From Bacteroidales bacterium (lineage in GTDB: Bacteria > Bacteroidota > Bacteroidia > Bacteroidales > Paludibacteraceae): a DNA stretch of 24,473 nt. The notes beneath the pieces are model-generated. The model was given only the letters and a program-made list of their open reading frames with translations. It was not told the DNA's origin and did not search any database. The stretch is taken from positions 1 to 24,473 of the forward strand of contig CAAFZS010000061.1 of the NCBI GenBank assembly GCA_900767595.1, written 5' to 3'. This document shows, one piece after another, positions 1 to 6,931 of this stretch. The translations under genes were made by a program, and so were the position numbers. How positions within the stretch are numbered: the first letter of the stretch is position 1; the number at the start of each line of letters is the position of its first letter.

Positions 1-1
1 C

Positions 2-21
2 AACGCTCCTTCGGGGGCGTT
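2..21 (+). terminator. Hairpin with TTCG loop, probable terminator of a gene left of the window
   Basis: Eight-base arms AACGCTCC and GGGGCGTT (one T-G pair) close a TTCG tetraloop. A short T-rich stretch follows (TTTGGTGTGTTT). This looks like an intrinsic terminator for a plus-strand gene beyond the left edge, but the T tract is interrupted. The hairpin is nearly symmetric, so it could also work in the opposite direction. Confidence 0.5.
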
Positions 22-55
22 TGGTGTGTTTATCGTAGGGCAATATCGAGACCTC

Positions 56-99
56 ACCGATACGATACCGATACGTTACCGAAGGATCACCGATGGGTC
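56..99. repeat. 11-bp tandem array, four imperfect units
   Basis: The units are accgatacgat, accgatacgtt, accgaaggatc and accgatgggtc, head to tail with no spacer. All begin ACCGA. The period equals about one turn of B-DNA and is not a multiple of three, which argues against coding. Confidence 0.7.
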
Positions 100-131
100 T
101 TCGTTCAAACTGGCAGTTTGCATATTTCGAA

Positions 132-155
132 GTAGGACATGTCCTAGTGTCCTAC
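132..155. repeat. GTAGGACA hairpin, copy 1
   Basis: Three abutting 8-bp units: GTAGGACA, TGTCCTAG, TGTCCTAC. The outer units are inverse complements and form a stem with an 8-nt loop; the middle unit is an imperfect copy of the right arm, so alternative pairings exist. A related copy follows at 189-220. Confidence 0.75.
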
Positions 156-188
156 TTTACCGGAATGCCCGTCAATAAAGGGATAGAG

Positions 189-220
189 CGAAGTAGGACA
201 GAAGGACATGTCCTACTTCG
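189..220. repeat. GTAGGACA hairpin, copy 2 (12-bp stem)
   Basis: The arms CGAAGTAGGACA and TGTCCTACTTCG are perfect inverse complements around the 8-nt loop GAAGGACA. As in copy 1 the loop is itself a variant of the 8-bp unit, but in the opposite orientation (arm-like on the left side here, on the right side in copy 1). Confidence 0.8.
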
Positions 221-277
221 AAAGTTTTTGTGCTCGCGGTACAAGAAGGGCATCTATCGGGTAGGGGATTCAGCATA

Positions 278-332
278 CCCAAGAATAACCCAAGAATATC
301 CCAACAATAACCCAAAAAGAACCCTAAACATA
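278..332. repeat. 11-bp tandem array, five imperfect units
   Basis: The units are cccaagaataa, cccaagaatat, cccaacaataa, cccaaaaagaa and ccctaaacata. All begin CCC followed by an A-rich tail, giving C-tracts once per helical turn. This is the second array of the same period in this gap, with an unrelated unit sequence. Confidence 0.75.
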
Positions 333-371
333 AAGTGGAGGGGAGTAGAGGAACTACGAGAAAAGCCACAA

Positions 372-1052
372 TTAGCGTTGAATAATCTTATACGCTATAG
401 GCGAGAAGAGCATCTCGCAGATGAGCTCGAAAGCAGCAGCGGTGATCGAACAGAGAAAAGCCTGCATCAGACTCCAACCAAAAAGCGGAATACTCACCAC
501 CAACGCAAAAACAAAATTATCTACCACTTGCGACAATGCCGTTGAGACCCAACTGCGCAACGCAAACTCCTTAAACGAAGCCGTCACCTTACACCAACTC
601 AGTAAACGAGCAATGCCTATATTCGTGGCAGAGTTCACCACCGAACTCACTGCCATCGCCAAAGCCGAACCCAACACGATCCACGTCGAACCGCCAATGG
701 TCGCATTCAACGCGTCATTGACTTCGGTCAAGCCCGTGGTGTAATACTCGCCCCACATCCCAGGAGTAAGCGCTATCAAATGGAAAACACCAAAGAAAAG
801 AAGGTTGATGACAATACCGAAAATAGACACTACCGCCGCCGTCTTACCTCCATAGATCTTACAAAGGCAATCCATAATCAAGAACGGAATCCACGACAAC
901 ACAAACCCACAATCCAAAGCAACCCACTCGGCCCTAAACAACTCTTTGTTCGCCAGCAGGTTCATTGACACTATCGTCAATACGAGGATCGTCAGTACTA
1001 CCGAGGGTACTCGTCCTATAGTTGATTGAAAGAAGCGGTTAAATCGTTCCAT
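372..1052 (-). CDS. VUT family (YhhQ/DUF165-like) membrane transporter, putative queuosine precursor transporter
   Basis: A 226-residue integral membrane protein with about six hydrophobic segments, beginning near residue 15 (VPSVVLTILVLTIVSM) and ending near the C-terminus. The family includes YhhQ/QueT-like importers of queuosine precursors. The MNLLANKELF and LDCGFVLSW strings and the late VVDNFVF string fit the Bacteroidota branch of VUT proteins. Substrate is inferred from family knowledge only. The chosen start gives a short charged N-terminus before the first membrane segment; it lies inside the 3' end of the preceding rluA-type gene, a 37-bp overlap, so the two are probably translationally coupled. 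It is the last gene of the minus-strand run. Confidence is high for the family and modest for the substrate. Confidence 0.85.
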   Translation of the reverse strand: MERFNRFFQSTIGRVPSVVLTILVLTIVSMNLLANKELFRAEWVALDCGFVLSWIPFLIMDCLCKIYGGKTAAVVSIFGIVINLLFFGVFHLIALTPGMWGEYYTTGLTEVNDALNATIGGSTWIVLGSALAMAVSSVVNSATNIGIARLLSWCKVTASFKEFALRSWVSTALSQVVDNFVFALVVSIPLFGWSLMQAFLCSITAAAFELICEMLFSPIAYKIIQR

Positions 1053-1726
1053 AACTTATCCTCCGGCACCGGTGCCGTAATCGTGATATCACATTTCGAG
1101 ACAGGGTGAACAAACTGCACCTGCCTTGCATGCAAACAAATACCCCCATCGGGGTTACTGCGTTTAGCCCCATACTTCAAGTCGCCCTTGATCGGACAAC
1201 CTATCGCTGCCAACTGACAACGGATCTGATGGTGACGCCCCGTCTCTAAATTGACTTCTAATAATGTATAATGATCGCCCTTGGCGAGGGTGCGGTAAGT
1301 GAGCGAAGCGAGCTTCGCTTTTTGGGAGGAGGGGGGTAGAGGAGTAGAGGGGTAGGGTTTTACAATATAACTCTTGTTTTGAGCCTCGTTCTTAACAAGG
1401 TAGTGATCCAAGCGCCCTTCGGGTTCTTTCGGTTCGCCTTGCACAATAGCCCAATAGGTCTTGCGTATCTGATCGTGAGTCTTGAACATCTCGTTGAGTC
1501 GGCTAAGCGCCTTCGAGGTGCGAGCAAACAATACCACACCCGAGGTCGGACGGTCAATGCGGTGCGTCACTCCTAAAAAGACCTCACCGGGTTTATGATA
1601 CTTATCTTTGATATACGCCTTGACAAGTTCCGACAACGGTGTATCGCCGGTCTTGTCGCCTTGCACAATCTCGTTGCAGGTCTTGGAGACCGCGATGATG
1701 TGATTATCTTCGTAGATTACTTTCAT
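1016..1726 (-). CDS. RluA family pseudouridine synthase
   Basis: A 236-residue cytoplasmic enzyme that isomerises uridine to pseudouridine in rRNA or tRNA. The family motif HRIDRPTSG lies at residues 55-63, with catalytic Asp58; RKTYWAIVQG and the TGRHHQIR strand are also typical. There is no N-terminal S4 domain, as in short RluA-type members; the target uridine cannot be told from sequence. Residues about 125-134 (YPSTPLPPSS) form an odd proline/serine-rich insert encoded by an 8-bp tandem repeat. The start overlaps the stop of the upstream MBL-fold gene by 4 bp, and the 3' end overlaps the VUT start by 37 bp, so this is a coupled trio. Confidence 0.92.
   Translation of the reverse strand: MKVIYEDNHIIAVSKTCNEIVQGDKTGDTPLSELVKAYIKDKYHKPGEVFLGVTHRIDRPTSGVVLFARTSKALSRLNEMFKTHDQIRKTYWAIVQGEPKEPEGRLDHYLVKNEAQNKSYIVKPYPSTPLPPSSQKAKLASLTYRTLAKGDHYTLLEVNLETGRHHQIRCQLAAIGCPIKGDLKYGAKRSNPDGGICLHARQVQFVHPVSKCDITITAPVPEDKLWNDLTASFNQL
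1336..1357. repeat. GTAGAGGA 8-bp repeat inside the pseudouridine synthase gene
   Basis: Units GTAGAGGA, GTAGAGGG and a partial GTAGGG on the plus strand. They encode part of the Pro/Ser-rich insert at residues 124-131. The same unit occurs as a five-copy array at 24247-24286, outside any gene. Confidence 0.7.
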
Positions 1727-2232
1727 AAATACGGGTTATAATCGAGTTCGTGGGCAATGGTGGTGGAATAGCCGTGACCGGGATAGACGGTAGTATGCTT
1801 GGGCAAAACTGCCAGTTTCTTGAGCGAGCGCATCAGGGTGGCAGTATCGCCTCCCGGCAAATCGGTTCGACCTACGGACTCTTGAAACAACGTGTCCCCC
1901 GAAAACAATACGCCTTCCTTCGGAACATAAAAACACACGGCATCTTCCTTGTGCCCGGGAGTAGGGATACACTCCCAACCTTTCGGCAAACGGTTTACTT
2001 CAATCGGTCCAAACTGTCCTTGGAACCACTCCAAACCACAGACATGGTCCTCGTGCGTGTGCGTAATTAAAATATGTGTGAACGCCAATCGATGGGTATC
2101 ACAATACTCTTTGAAACGCGCTTGCTCCTTCTCCGTGAGCATTCCGGGGTCGATAACAATAACATTAGACCCGTCTTGCACTACATAAGTGCACTCACGA
2201 AAGGGATTGAAGTAGAAGGTATTGATAGTCAT
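1723..2232 (-). CDS. MBL-fold metallo-hydrolase (glyoxalase II-like)
   Basis: A 169-residue protein with the complete metal-binding set of the metallo-beta-lactamase fold: HTHEDH at residues 58-63, His94, Asp113 (FSGDTLF) and His153 (YPGHG). It is shorter than true glyoxalase II (about 250 residues) because the C-terminal substrate domain is absent, so the substrate is unknown; a thioester or related hydrolase role is only an inference. It overlaps the downstream pseudouridine synthase by 4 bp. Its start codon abuts a heptad repeat that fills the whole gap to rsmG. No signal peptide is seen, so it is probably cytoplasmic. Confidence 0.9.
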   Translation of the reverse strand: MTINTFYFNPFRECTYVVQDGSNVIVIDPGMLTEKEQARFKEYCDTHRLAFTHILITHTHEDHVCGLEWFQGQFGPIEVNRLPKGWECIPTPGHKEDAVCFYVPKEGVLFSGDTLFQESVGRTDLPGGDTATLMRSLKKLAVLPKHTTVYPGHGYSTTIAHELDYNPYL

Positions 2233-2268
2233 TGAAGATTGAAGAATGAAGATTGAAGAATGAAGATT
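2231..2268. repeat. TTCAATC/TTCATTC 7-bp repeat filling the rsmG-MBL gap
   Basis: Read on the minus strand this is about 5.4 head-to-tail heptads alternating TTCATTC and TTCAATC. It occupies the entire intergenic gap: one end touches the MBL start codon and the other overlaps the rsmG stop codon. The same family occurs at 8525-8573 and, in frame, at 21480-21521. Confidence 0.85.
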
Positions 2269-2896
2269 ATAACGGTAAATAGATGACTTTCTTAGTTTCG
2301 AAATAGGGCTCGTGGAAGAAATCGGAGACGGGTGTTACCTCCACAATCTTGTGGAAAGGTGCCGTCTCGGCTTGTAACTCTCCTCCTTTGAGTACGATCA
2401 GTCCGTTCGGTAAGGCATTCGCTTTCTGCCGCTTGATGTTCTTGCGCGTCAGTTTAACCAAATCGGGTAGGGGCATCACCGCCCTGCTGACCACAAAATC
2501 AAACTGTCTTTTTTCATCTTCCACCCGCTCTTGAATACACTCCACATTGGTCAGTCCTAACGCTTTGGCAATCTCGGAAGCTACTTTAATCTTCTTGCCG
2601 ACCGAGTCCACCAATGTGAATTTACATTTAGGAAACAAAATAGCCAACGGAATACCCGGAAAACCGCCGCCGGTACCGACATCCATAATCGATGACCCGT
2701 CACTGAACCGCAACACCTTGGCTATCGCCAACGAGTGTAACACGTGATGCTCGTAAAGCGCGTCAATGTCTTTACGGGAGATAACGTTGATCTTACTGTT
2801 CCAATCACGATACAGCCCATCAAGCGCAGTGAATTGCTGCGCCTGAACGGGTTGTAAGTCAAAGTAAGTCTCAATCAGCGATATTGGTGAAGACAT
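2267..2896 (-). CDS. rsmG: 16S rRNA (guanine527-N7)-methyltransferase RsmG
   Basis: This enzyme methylates G527 of 16S rRNA using S-adenosylmethionine. The SAM-binding core IMDVGTGGGFPGIPLAILFP is present, followed by the family strings LVDSVGKKI and VVSRAVMPL. I chose the Met at 2896, giving 209 residues, close to the usual length (E. coli about 207) and beginning MSSPISLIETYF. Two earlier in-frame Met codons (2929, 2905) would only add a lysine-rich tail encoded by the end of yebC. With the chosen start the gene still overlaps yebC by 26 bp, suggesting coupled translation. The product is cytoplasmic. In most genomes rsmG is elsewhere (near gidA/parAB), so the yebC pairing is a lineage feature. 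Confidence 0.94.
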   Translation of the reverse strand: MSSPISLIETYFDLQPVQAQQFTALDGLYRDWNSKINVISRKDIDALYEHHVLHSLAIAKVLRFSDGSSIMDVGTGGGFPGIPLAILFPKCKFTLVDSVGKKIKVASEIAKALGLTNVECIQERVEDEKRQFDFVVSRAVMPLPDLVKLTRKNIKRQKANALPNGLIVLKGGELQAETAPFHKIVEVTPVSDFFHEPYFETKKVIYLPL

Positions 2897-3590
2897 TTTG
2901 TACATCTTCGTCTTCTTCAATCTTATCAATCAGTTTCTGTACAGACTCACGCTGCTCGTCAGTCAAGGTCTTCGTGTCATTCGGGATACGAACGAACTCA
3001 CAAGACTGAATCTCAAAACCGTGACCCTCCAAGTACTTCTGCATTTCGGCATATTGGTCGAAATCGGAGTAGATGACGATCGTGTTCTCCTCCTCATCAA
3101 CGCCTAACTCTTCTACACCGAAATCGATGAGTTCGAGTTCGAGTTCGTCCAAGTCCACACCATCCTTCAACGTGATGGTGAAGCAGGCTTTGCGGTCAAA
3201 CAAGAACTGCAAGCAACCTTGGGTACCGAGGCTTCCGCCGTGTTTGGTGAAATACGAACGGATATTGGCCACTGTACGCATATGGTTGTCGGTAGCGGTC
3301 TCGATAAAGATAGCTATGCCATGCGGTCCGTATCCTTCGTAGTTGATTTCTTTGTAATCCGTAAAGTCCTTATCGGTGGCTTTCTTAATGGCGCGGTCGA
3401 TGTTGTCCTTCGGCATGTTCTCGCGTTTGCACTGCTGAATAAGCATTCTTAGACGCGGATTACCATCCGGATCGGCTCCGCCTTCGCGGGCTGCGATAGT
3501 GATTTCTTTACCAAGTTTTGTAAAAGTGCGGGCCATGTGACCCCAGCGTTTGAGTTTGGTCGCTTTGCGATATTCAAATGCACGTCCCAT
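2871..3590 (-). CDS. YebC/PmpR (TACO1-like) family protein
   Basis: A 239-residue protein that starts MGRAFEYRKATKLKRWGHMAR and continues with ARTFTKLGKEI, AAREGGADPDGN and KRENMPKDNIDRAIKK, the conserved N-terminal block of the family. Members act in DNA binding or, as shown for several bacterial and mitochondrial relatives, in helping ribosomes through difficult proline-containing sequences. The acidic C-terminus (IEEDEDVQNVF) is typical, and the length is normal. A 50-bp AT-rich gap separates it from the DUF5723 gene upstream; I see no good TAnnTTTG box on the minus strand there, so it is probably transcribed with that gene. Confidence 0.95.
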   Translation of the reverse strand: MGRAFEYRKATKLKRWGHMARTFTKLGKEITIAAREGGADPDGNPRLRMLIQQCKRENMPKDNIDRAIKKATDKDFTDYKEINYEGYGPHGIAIFIETATDNHMRTVANIRSYFTKHGGSLGTQGCLQFLFDRKACFTITLKDGVDLDELELELIDFGVEELGVDEEENTIVIYSDFDQYAEMQKYLEGHGFEIQSCEFVRIPNDTKTLTDEQRESVQKLIDKIEEDEDVQNVFTNIAD

Positions 3591-3640
3591 AATAAAATAG
3601 TTTTTTAAAAATTAATAATATGTTAGTTTTGATTTATCAT

Positions 3641-5170
3641 TCATTGTTTTTGTTCAAGACCGGGTGCAGGAGCCTTAGCAACTTTGGTTTTCTTCTCTTT
3701 CTTCGGATTGGTGCCCCAAACGATACTGAAACCTAAAGCAAGGTTGATTCCCTTCGTGCGTGACGGATAATACGCTTGACCATCTTTCTGCGCATAATAG
3801 ATGGGGATATAGTCCATCGCCAAAGTGAGGTTAATACCATCGTAGGGCATCAAACTCAATCCCGCACCGATATCACTGTACTTACCATTATCCACAAGCG
3901 AGTAACTGACCGCGAGGTTCAACCAATGGAAAGGCTTACCCGCCAAACCGAAAGTGACTTCTTCGGATATATAGTTGTTATAAAAGAACGTCTTACTGAG
4001 TACACCCACATCTAATCGGTTGTCAAAGAACTGACCGTCAATACCTACATTAAGTTTCGAAGTCACCATTCGCATAAAATGATACTGCCGATCTTGCAAA
4101 GTATAAGACATTCCCAGACGCATCAAACGCTTCTCAATGTCCGCTGATAACTTATCGGTGCTGAACTGACCATTCTCCACATAATCCTTATATTCCAACT
4201 CACCCAGTCCTGCAAACGTAGTATCCGCCACGGCACGATACTTAGCCCCGTTATTCCAATAAATGAATCCCAAGTCATTGATGGCAACACTCAATTGTAA
4301 CTGCTTGATGGGGTGAATGGTAACACCCAAATCTACAGCTGCACCATAACCTGCCGGACGGATATAATTCAAAAGCATATCCACTACCGTTTCGCTGTTG
4401 TCATATAATAATTGTGAGTAATCGTAGTTCTGCAAACTCTCGTAACTAATCGTATTGGGCAGCGTAGACAGATTAAGAGGACCGGCTAACATCAAATCTC
4501 CATTGCCTTGCAAACTCATCTGCTCTTTAGTAGAGATACAAGTCAAATCCTTGTGCTGCAATCCTACATAAGCCGTTCCCATCAGGAACTTTAACTTTCC
4601 TCCTACGGTCCAAAACTCGTTAATCTTGTGCGAGTAACCTCCGGCAATCTCCGTATATAATTGCGTGTTCGAACCAAAAGCCGATAGATTAAGCGTAGTT
4701 GCGTGCGCAAGATCGGCCTTTCCTCCTTCTAGCGTGTATTGGAAAAGATCTTTCGGCAAACGGGTCACATCATCAAACTTCAGCGAGGCACCAAATGTGA
4801 AATAGCCGTTTTGCTTAATCCTAAAACCAAACCCTACCAGATTAAGGTTGTTGCTTGTATATACCGCAGTAGGGTTCTTCAACGTGTTGTAAAACTTATC
4901 CCTATCCCCATATTCCGGGTGCAAAGGTGTCACCGTGGTCCCGTTGGGTGCTACATATAGTACATCGGATAGGGTAAGCGAATTATTGCCCTCCCATGTA
5001 CTCATATATCCTAATGGCATAAGATTGACATAACCATTCGAAACCGGTTGGAACGAAGGATTCATCAAATGCCGCATCGGTGCGTTGTCCAAGAAATAGA
5101 GGGTGCTGACTTCTTGCGCCTGAACGCTAAGCGCCAAAATACTCAAACCGATAAGAAGAATCTTTTTCAT
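3641..5170 (-). CDS. DUF5723 family outer-membrane beta-barrel protein
   Basis: A 509-residue secreted protein. The signal peptide is MKKILLIGLSILALSVQAQ with cleavage after AQA/AQ, and the mature start EVSTLYFLDNAPMRHLMNPSF is the hallmark of the DUF5723 family of Bacteroidota. The remainder shows many alternating hydrophobic strands and aromatic turns (for example GYMSTWEG, FGFRIKQNGYFTFGASL, LNLAVSYSL), as in a beta-barrel. It ends in a lysine- and alanine-rich tail (KKEKKTKVAKAPAPG). Function is unknown. Only 5 bp separate it from the upstream lipoprotein gene, so the two very probably work together in the envelope. Codon choice looks less GC-rich than in the right half of the window. Confidence 0.85.
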   Translation of the reverse strand: MKKILLIGLSILALSVQAQEVSTLYFLDNAPMRHLMNPSFQPVSNGYVNLMPLGYMSTWEGNNSLTLSDVLYVAPNGTTVTPLHPEYGDRDKFYNTLKNPTAVYTSNNLNLVGFGFRIKQNGYFTFGASLKFDDVTRLPKDLFQYTLEGGKADLAHATTLNLSAFGSNTQLYTEIAGGYSHKINEFWTVGGKLKFLMGTAYVGLQHKDLTCISTKEQMSLQGNGDLMLAGPLNLSTLPNTISYESLQNYDYSQLLYDNSETVVDMLLNYIRPAGYGAAVDLGVTIHPIKQLQLSVAINDLGFIYWNNGAKYRAVADTTFAGLGELEYKDYVENGQFSTDKLSADIEKRLMRLGMSYTLQDRQYHFMRMVTSKLNVGIDGQFFDNRLDVGVLSKTFFYNNYISEEVTFGLAGKPFHWLNLAVSYSLVDNGKYSDIGAGLSLMPYDGINLTLAMDYIPIYYAQKDGQAYYPSRTKGINLALGFSIVWGTNPKKEKKTKVAKAPAPGLEQKQ

Positions 5171-5175
5171 AGCGC

Positions 5176-6864
5176 TTATTGTTTCTTGTTGTTAAAATTC
5201 AAAATAGCATCCACATTTCCGGCAAACCCAAAGAAAAGTGTGAGTCCATCGGCTCCTTTCACTTGAATAGGGTAGATATAGTTCTTCGGTAACGATTCGG
5301 CATTGCTATTTACATCAATAGCAATTCGTTTTGTCTTTGCAATACGATCAAAATCTTTCTCATTGACAGTCAATGTAAACGTTGTCGTTCCTTTGGCGGT
5401 GAAGACAATAGCTGAATCCAAAATATGGAGGTCTTGACCCTGTTCATCTTCAAAGCGGAAACTCCCTATTATATCCAATGGGATAGAATTAGTAGCGCGA
5501 ATATAGAGATTTAAGTCTGCTTTCTTGACTTCTTCTACCTCGTTTACGTTCTTCAGGAGCGAATCTAAAGCTACTTGAGTAAAATTGACATCGCGAATAG
5601 TATCCGTATACAAAACATGTACGCCTTTATTGAAGGAGAGAGGGAAGATGGTTGTGAAATTGATTTCCAAGGGGTGTTCATCCTTGACTAAACGCATCTG
5701 GCGTTCTTTTATATCTTCCCTAGGATTGATAGTGAACTGGTACGCACAAATATCGGGCGTAATCTCAAAGCACTTGTCAAAGCGTCCATGTTCCACGGTG
5801 TTGTCAATAACAGCGGAATAGGTGGTGCGCTGACCGATGGTCGCAGCATCTAAACCTATCTGATCTTTATATGGATAACAGCCTTGACGAACACCCATAA
5901 ACGTGGCATATCTTTTATCCTCATTGACCGTTGACTCCAAAAAAATCTCCTTAATATCCAATTGAACATTAGCTGATACACTCGTATTCACATCTATTTG
6001 AATAGAAGGACGATCAAAAGGAAGCAGGAAATCTTTAAACTTCTTCCAGAAGAACCATTTTTGTGCCAGTACAATCGTATCCTTTACTTGCAAGTCTTTT
6101 GAGGGTTTGAAATATCCCCAAACGGCTTTGTAATCACTGATAGCAAAAGAATAATGGTAAGTCAATTCGCCTGCAGATACTGTTTGTCCTTCGGGCATGT
6201 TTGCTTCAATGGTTGCCGAAATAGACCAAGTGTTGATGGATGTTCCATCCTTTATCAAACGTAATGTACATTCCTGTAATATGGTAGAAAATGTGTGCCC
6301 AAAATCGCCTTGGTCTCCTTTGGTGTAAATCGTGATATCTTTTCCCTCTGATGAAGACATCTGTTCGCCTAAATGTAAGGTAATGGTCTCAATATAATCC
6401 CACAACAATCCATCTAAACCCGTCTTCGTCAATCGCGATGTTAGTAAGGCTTGTGAAAAGATAATACTATCGATTCGCTCATTGTTCACATCCTGATTGA
6501 TGCTCTCCCAAATGACGGTAATCGGAATCTCTATCGATTGCCGTCCGGCAGGAAGACCCGGAACGGGCAGTCCTATTTCGTTAGAGGTAGTAAATTTAGA
6601 CCAATCGATGTCGTGAAAAGTCATCGTATAAGGCTCCGTCTGCTTGTAGGTAAGGATGGAGTCCTTATCGAGGAAGAAATCTTCTCCTAACGTTTTTGTA
6701 GATAACAAATCCGCAAACGTAGCGTGCGCGGAACCAATGGGTAATACCAAACCCAAGTCAACTTCGGCACGGGTGTCCACCTTGCCAAGGTCAATGTCTT
6801 CTTTGCAACCGGTAATCAAACTCAAACCGATGCCTAAACATACCAAAATATGCCCTTTGTTCAT
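5176..6864 (-). CDS. Unidentified lipoprotein, partner of the DUF5723 protein
   Basis: A 562-residue protein that I do not recognise. The start at 6864 gives MNKGHILVCLGIGLSLITGC, a type II signal sequence whose lipobox LITGC places the lipid on Cys20. An earlier in-frame Met at 6915 is rejected because the promoter -7 element (6885-6892) lies between it and the true start. After the lipobox come VDLGLVLPIGSAHATFADLL, then long beta-rich stretches (for example FTAKGTTTFTLTVNEKDF) with no enzyme motif. The C-terminus, IQVKGADGLTLFFGFAGNVDAILNF, is also strand-like. It is first in the minus-strand run, immediately before the DUF5723 barrel. A surface or periplasmic envelope role is inferred from location only. 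Confidence 0.75.
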   Translation of the reverse strand: MNKGHILVCLGIGLSLITGCKEDIDLGKVDTRAEVDLGLVLPIGSAHATFADLLSTKTLGEDFFLDKDSILTYKQTEPYTMTFHDIDWSKFTTSNEIGLPVPGLPAGRQSIEIPITVIWESINQDVNNERIDSIIFSQALLTSRLTKTGLDGLLWDYIETITLHLGEQMSSSEGKDITIYTKGDQGDFGHTFSTILQECTLRLIKDGTSINTWSISATIEANMPEGQTVSAGELTYHYSFAISDYKAVWGYFKPSKDLQVKDTIVLAQKWFFWKKFKDFLLPFDRPSIQIDVNTSVSANVQLDIKEIFLESTVNEDKRYATFMGVRQGCYPYKDQIGLDAATIGQRTTYSAVIDNTVEHGRFDKCFEITPDICAYQFTINPREDIKERQMRLVKDEHPLEINFTTIFPLSFNKGVHVLYTDTIRDVNFTQVALDSLLKNVNEVEEVKKADLNLYIRATNSIPLDIIGSFRFEDEQGQDLHILDSAIVFTAKGTTTFTLTVNEKDFDRIAKTKRIAIDVNSNAESLPKNYIYPIQVKGADGLTLFFGFAGNVDAILNFNNKKQ

Positions 6865-6884
6865 AGCATTTACGAATTTGGGCG

Positions 6885-6916
6885 CAAAGATACAAAATAT
6901 TTTGCATTTATGCAAA
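6885..6916 (-). promoter_or_regulatory. Bacteroidota promoter for the lipoprotein-DUF5723-yebC run
   Basis: On the minus strand a -33 TTTG (6913-6916) and a -7 TATCTTTG (6885-6892) are separated by 20 bp. Transcription would start about 12-16 bp before the ATG at 6864. On the plus strand, TTTG at 6901-6904 mirrors the -33 box (TTTGCATTTATGCAAA), but the matching plus -7 is degenerate (CACATTTG at 6924-6931). Confidence 0.8.
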
Positions 6917-6931
6917 TATATTTCACATTTG

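Larger units (their letters stand above)
22..371. other. Gene-free region filled with short repeats and hairpins
   Basis: No credible gene is seen here. Open frames exist on both strands, but their translations only reflect the repeats; the same FEVGHVL-like string appears on opposite strands because the DNA is palindromic. The stretch holds a four-unit 11-bp array, a 7-bp inverted repeat around one base (106-120), two GTAGGACA hairpins and a five-unit 11-bp array. No Bacteroidota promoter is evident. It lies downstream of the VUT gene, so part of it may form the 3' end of that transcript. Confidence 0.6.

Noticed and set aside
278..332. CRISPR array
   Set aside because: The units are 11 bp without spacers, and no cas gene is present. 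The 6-8 bp arrays elsewhere are likewise plain tandem repeats.
172..369. Small hydrophobic minus-strand frame (65 codons)
   Set aside because: The translation is just the 11-bp array and the hairpins read backwards; there is no promoter.
93..545. Open frame of 150 codons on plus across the left gap
   Set aside because: It runs over the GTAGGACA hairpins and 11-bp arrays and then antisense into the well-supported VUT gene. It has no recognisable domain, and its FEVGHVL string also appears on the minus strand because the DNA is palindromic.
3591..3640. Promoter in the yebC-DUF5723 gap
   Set aside because: The only TAnnTTTG-like match (TAGTTTTG) is on the plus strand, where there is no gene to serve and no TTTG at the right distance.
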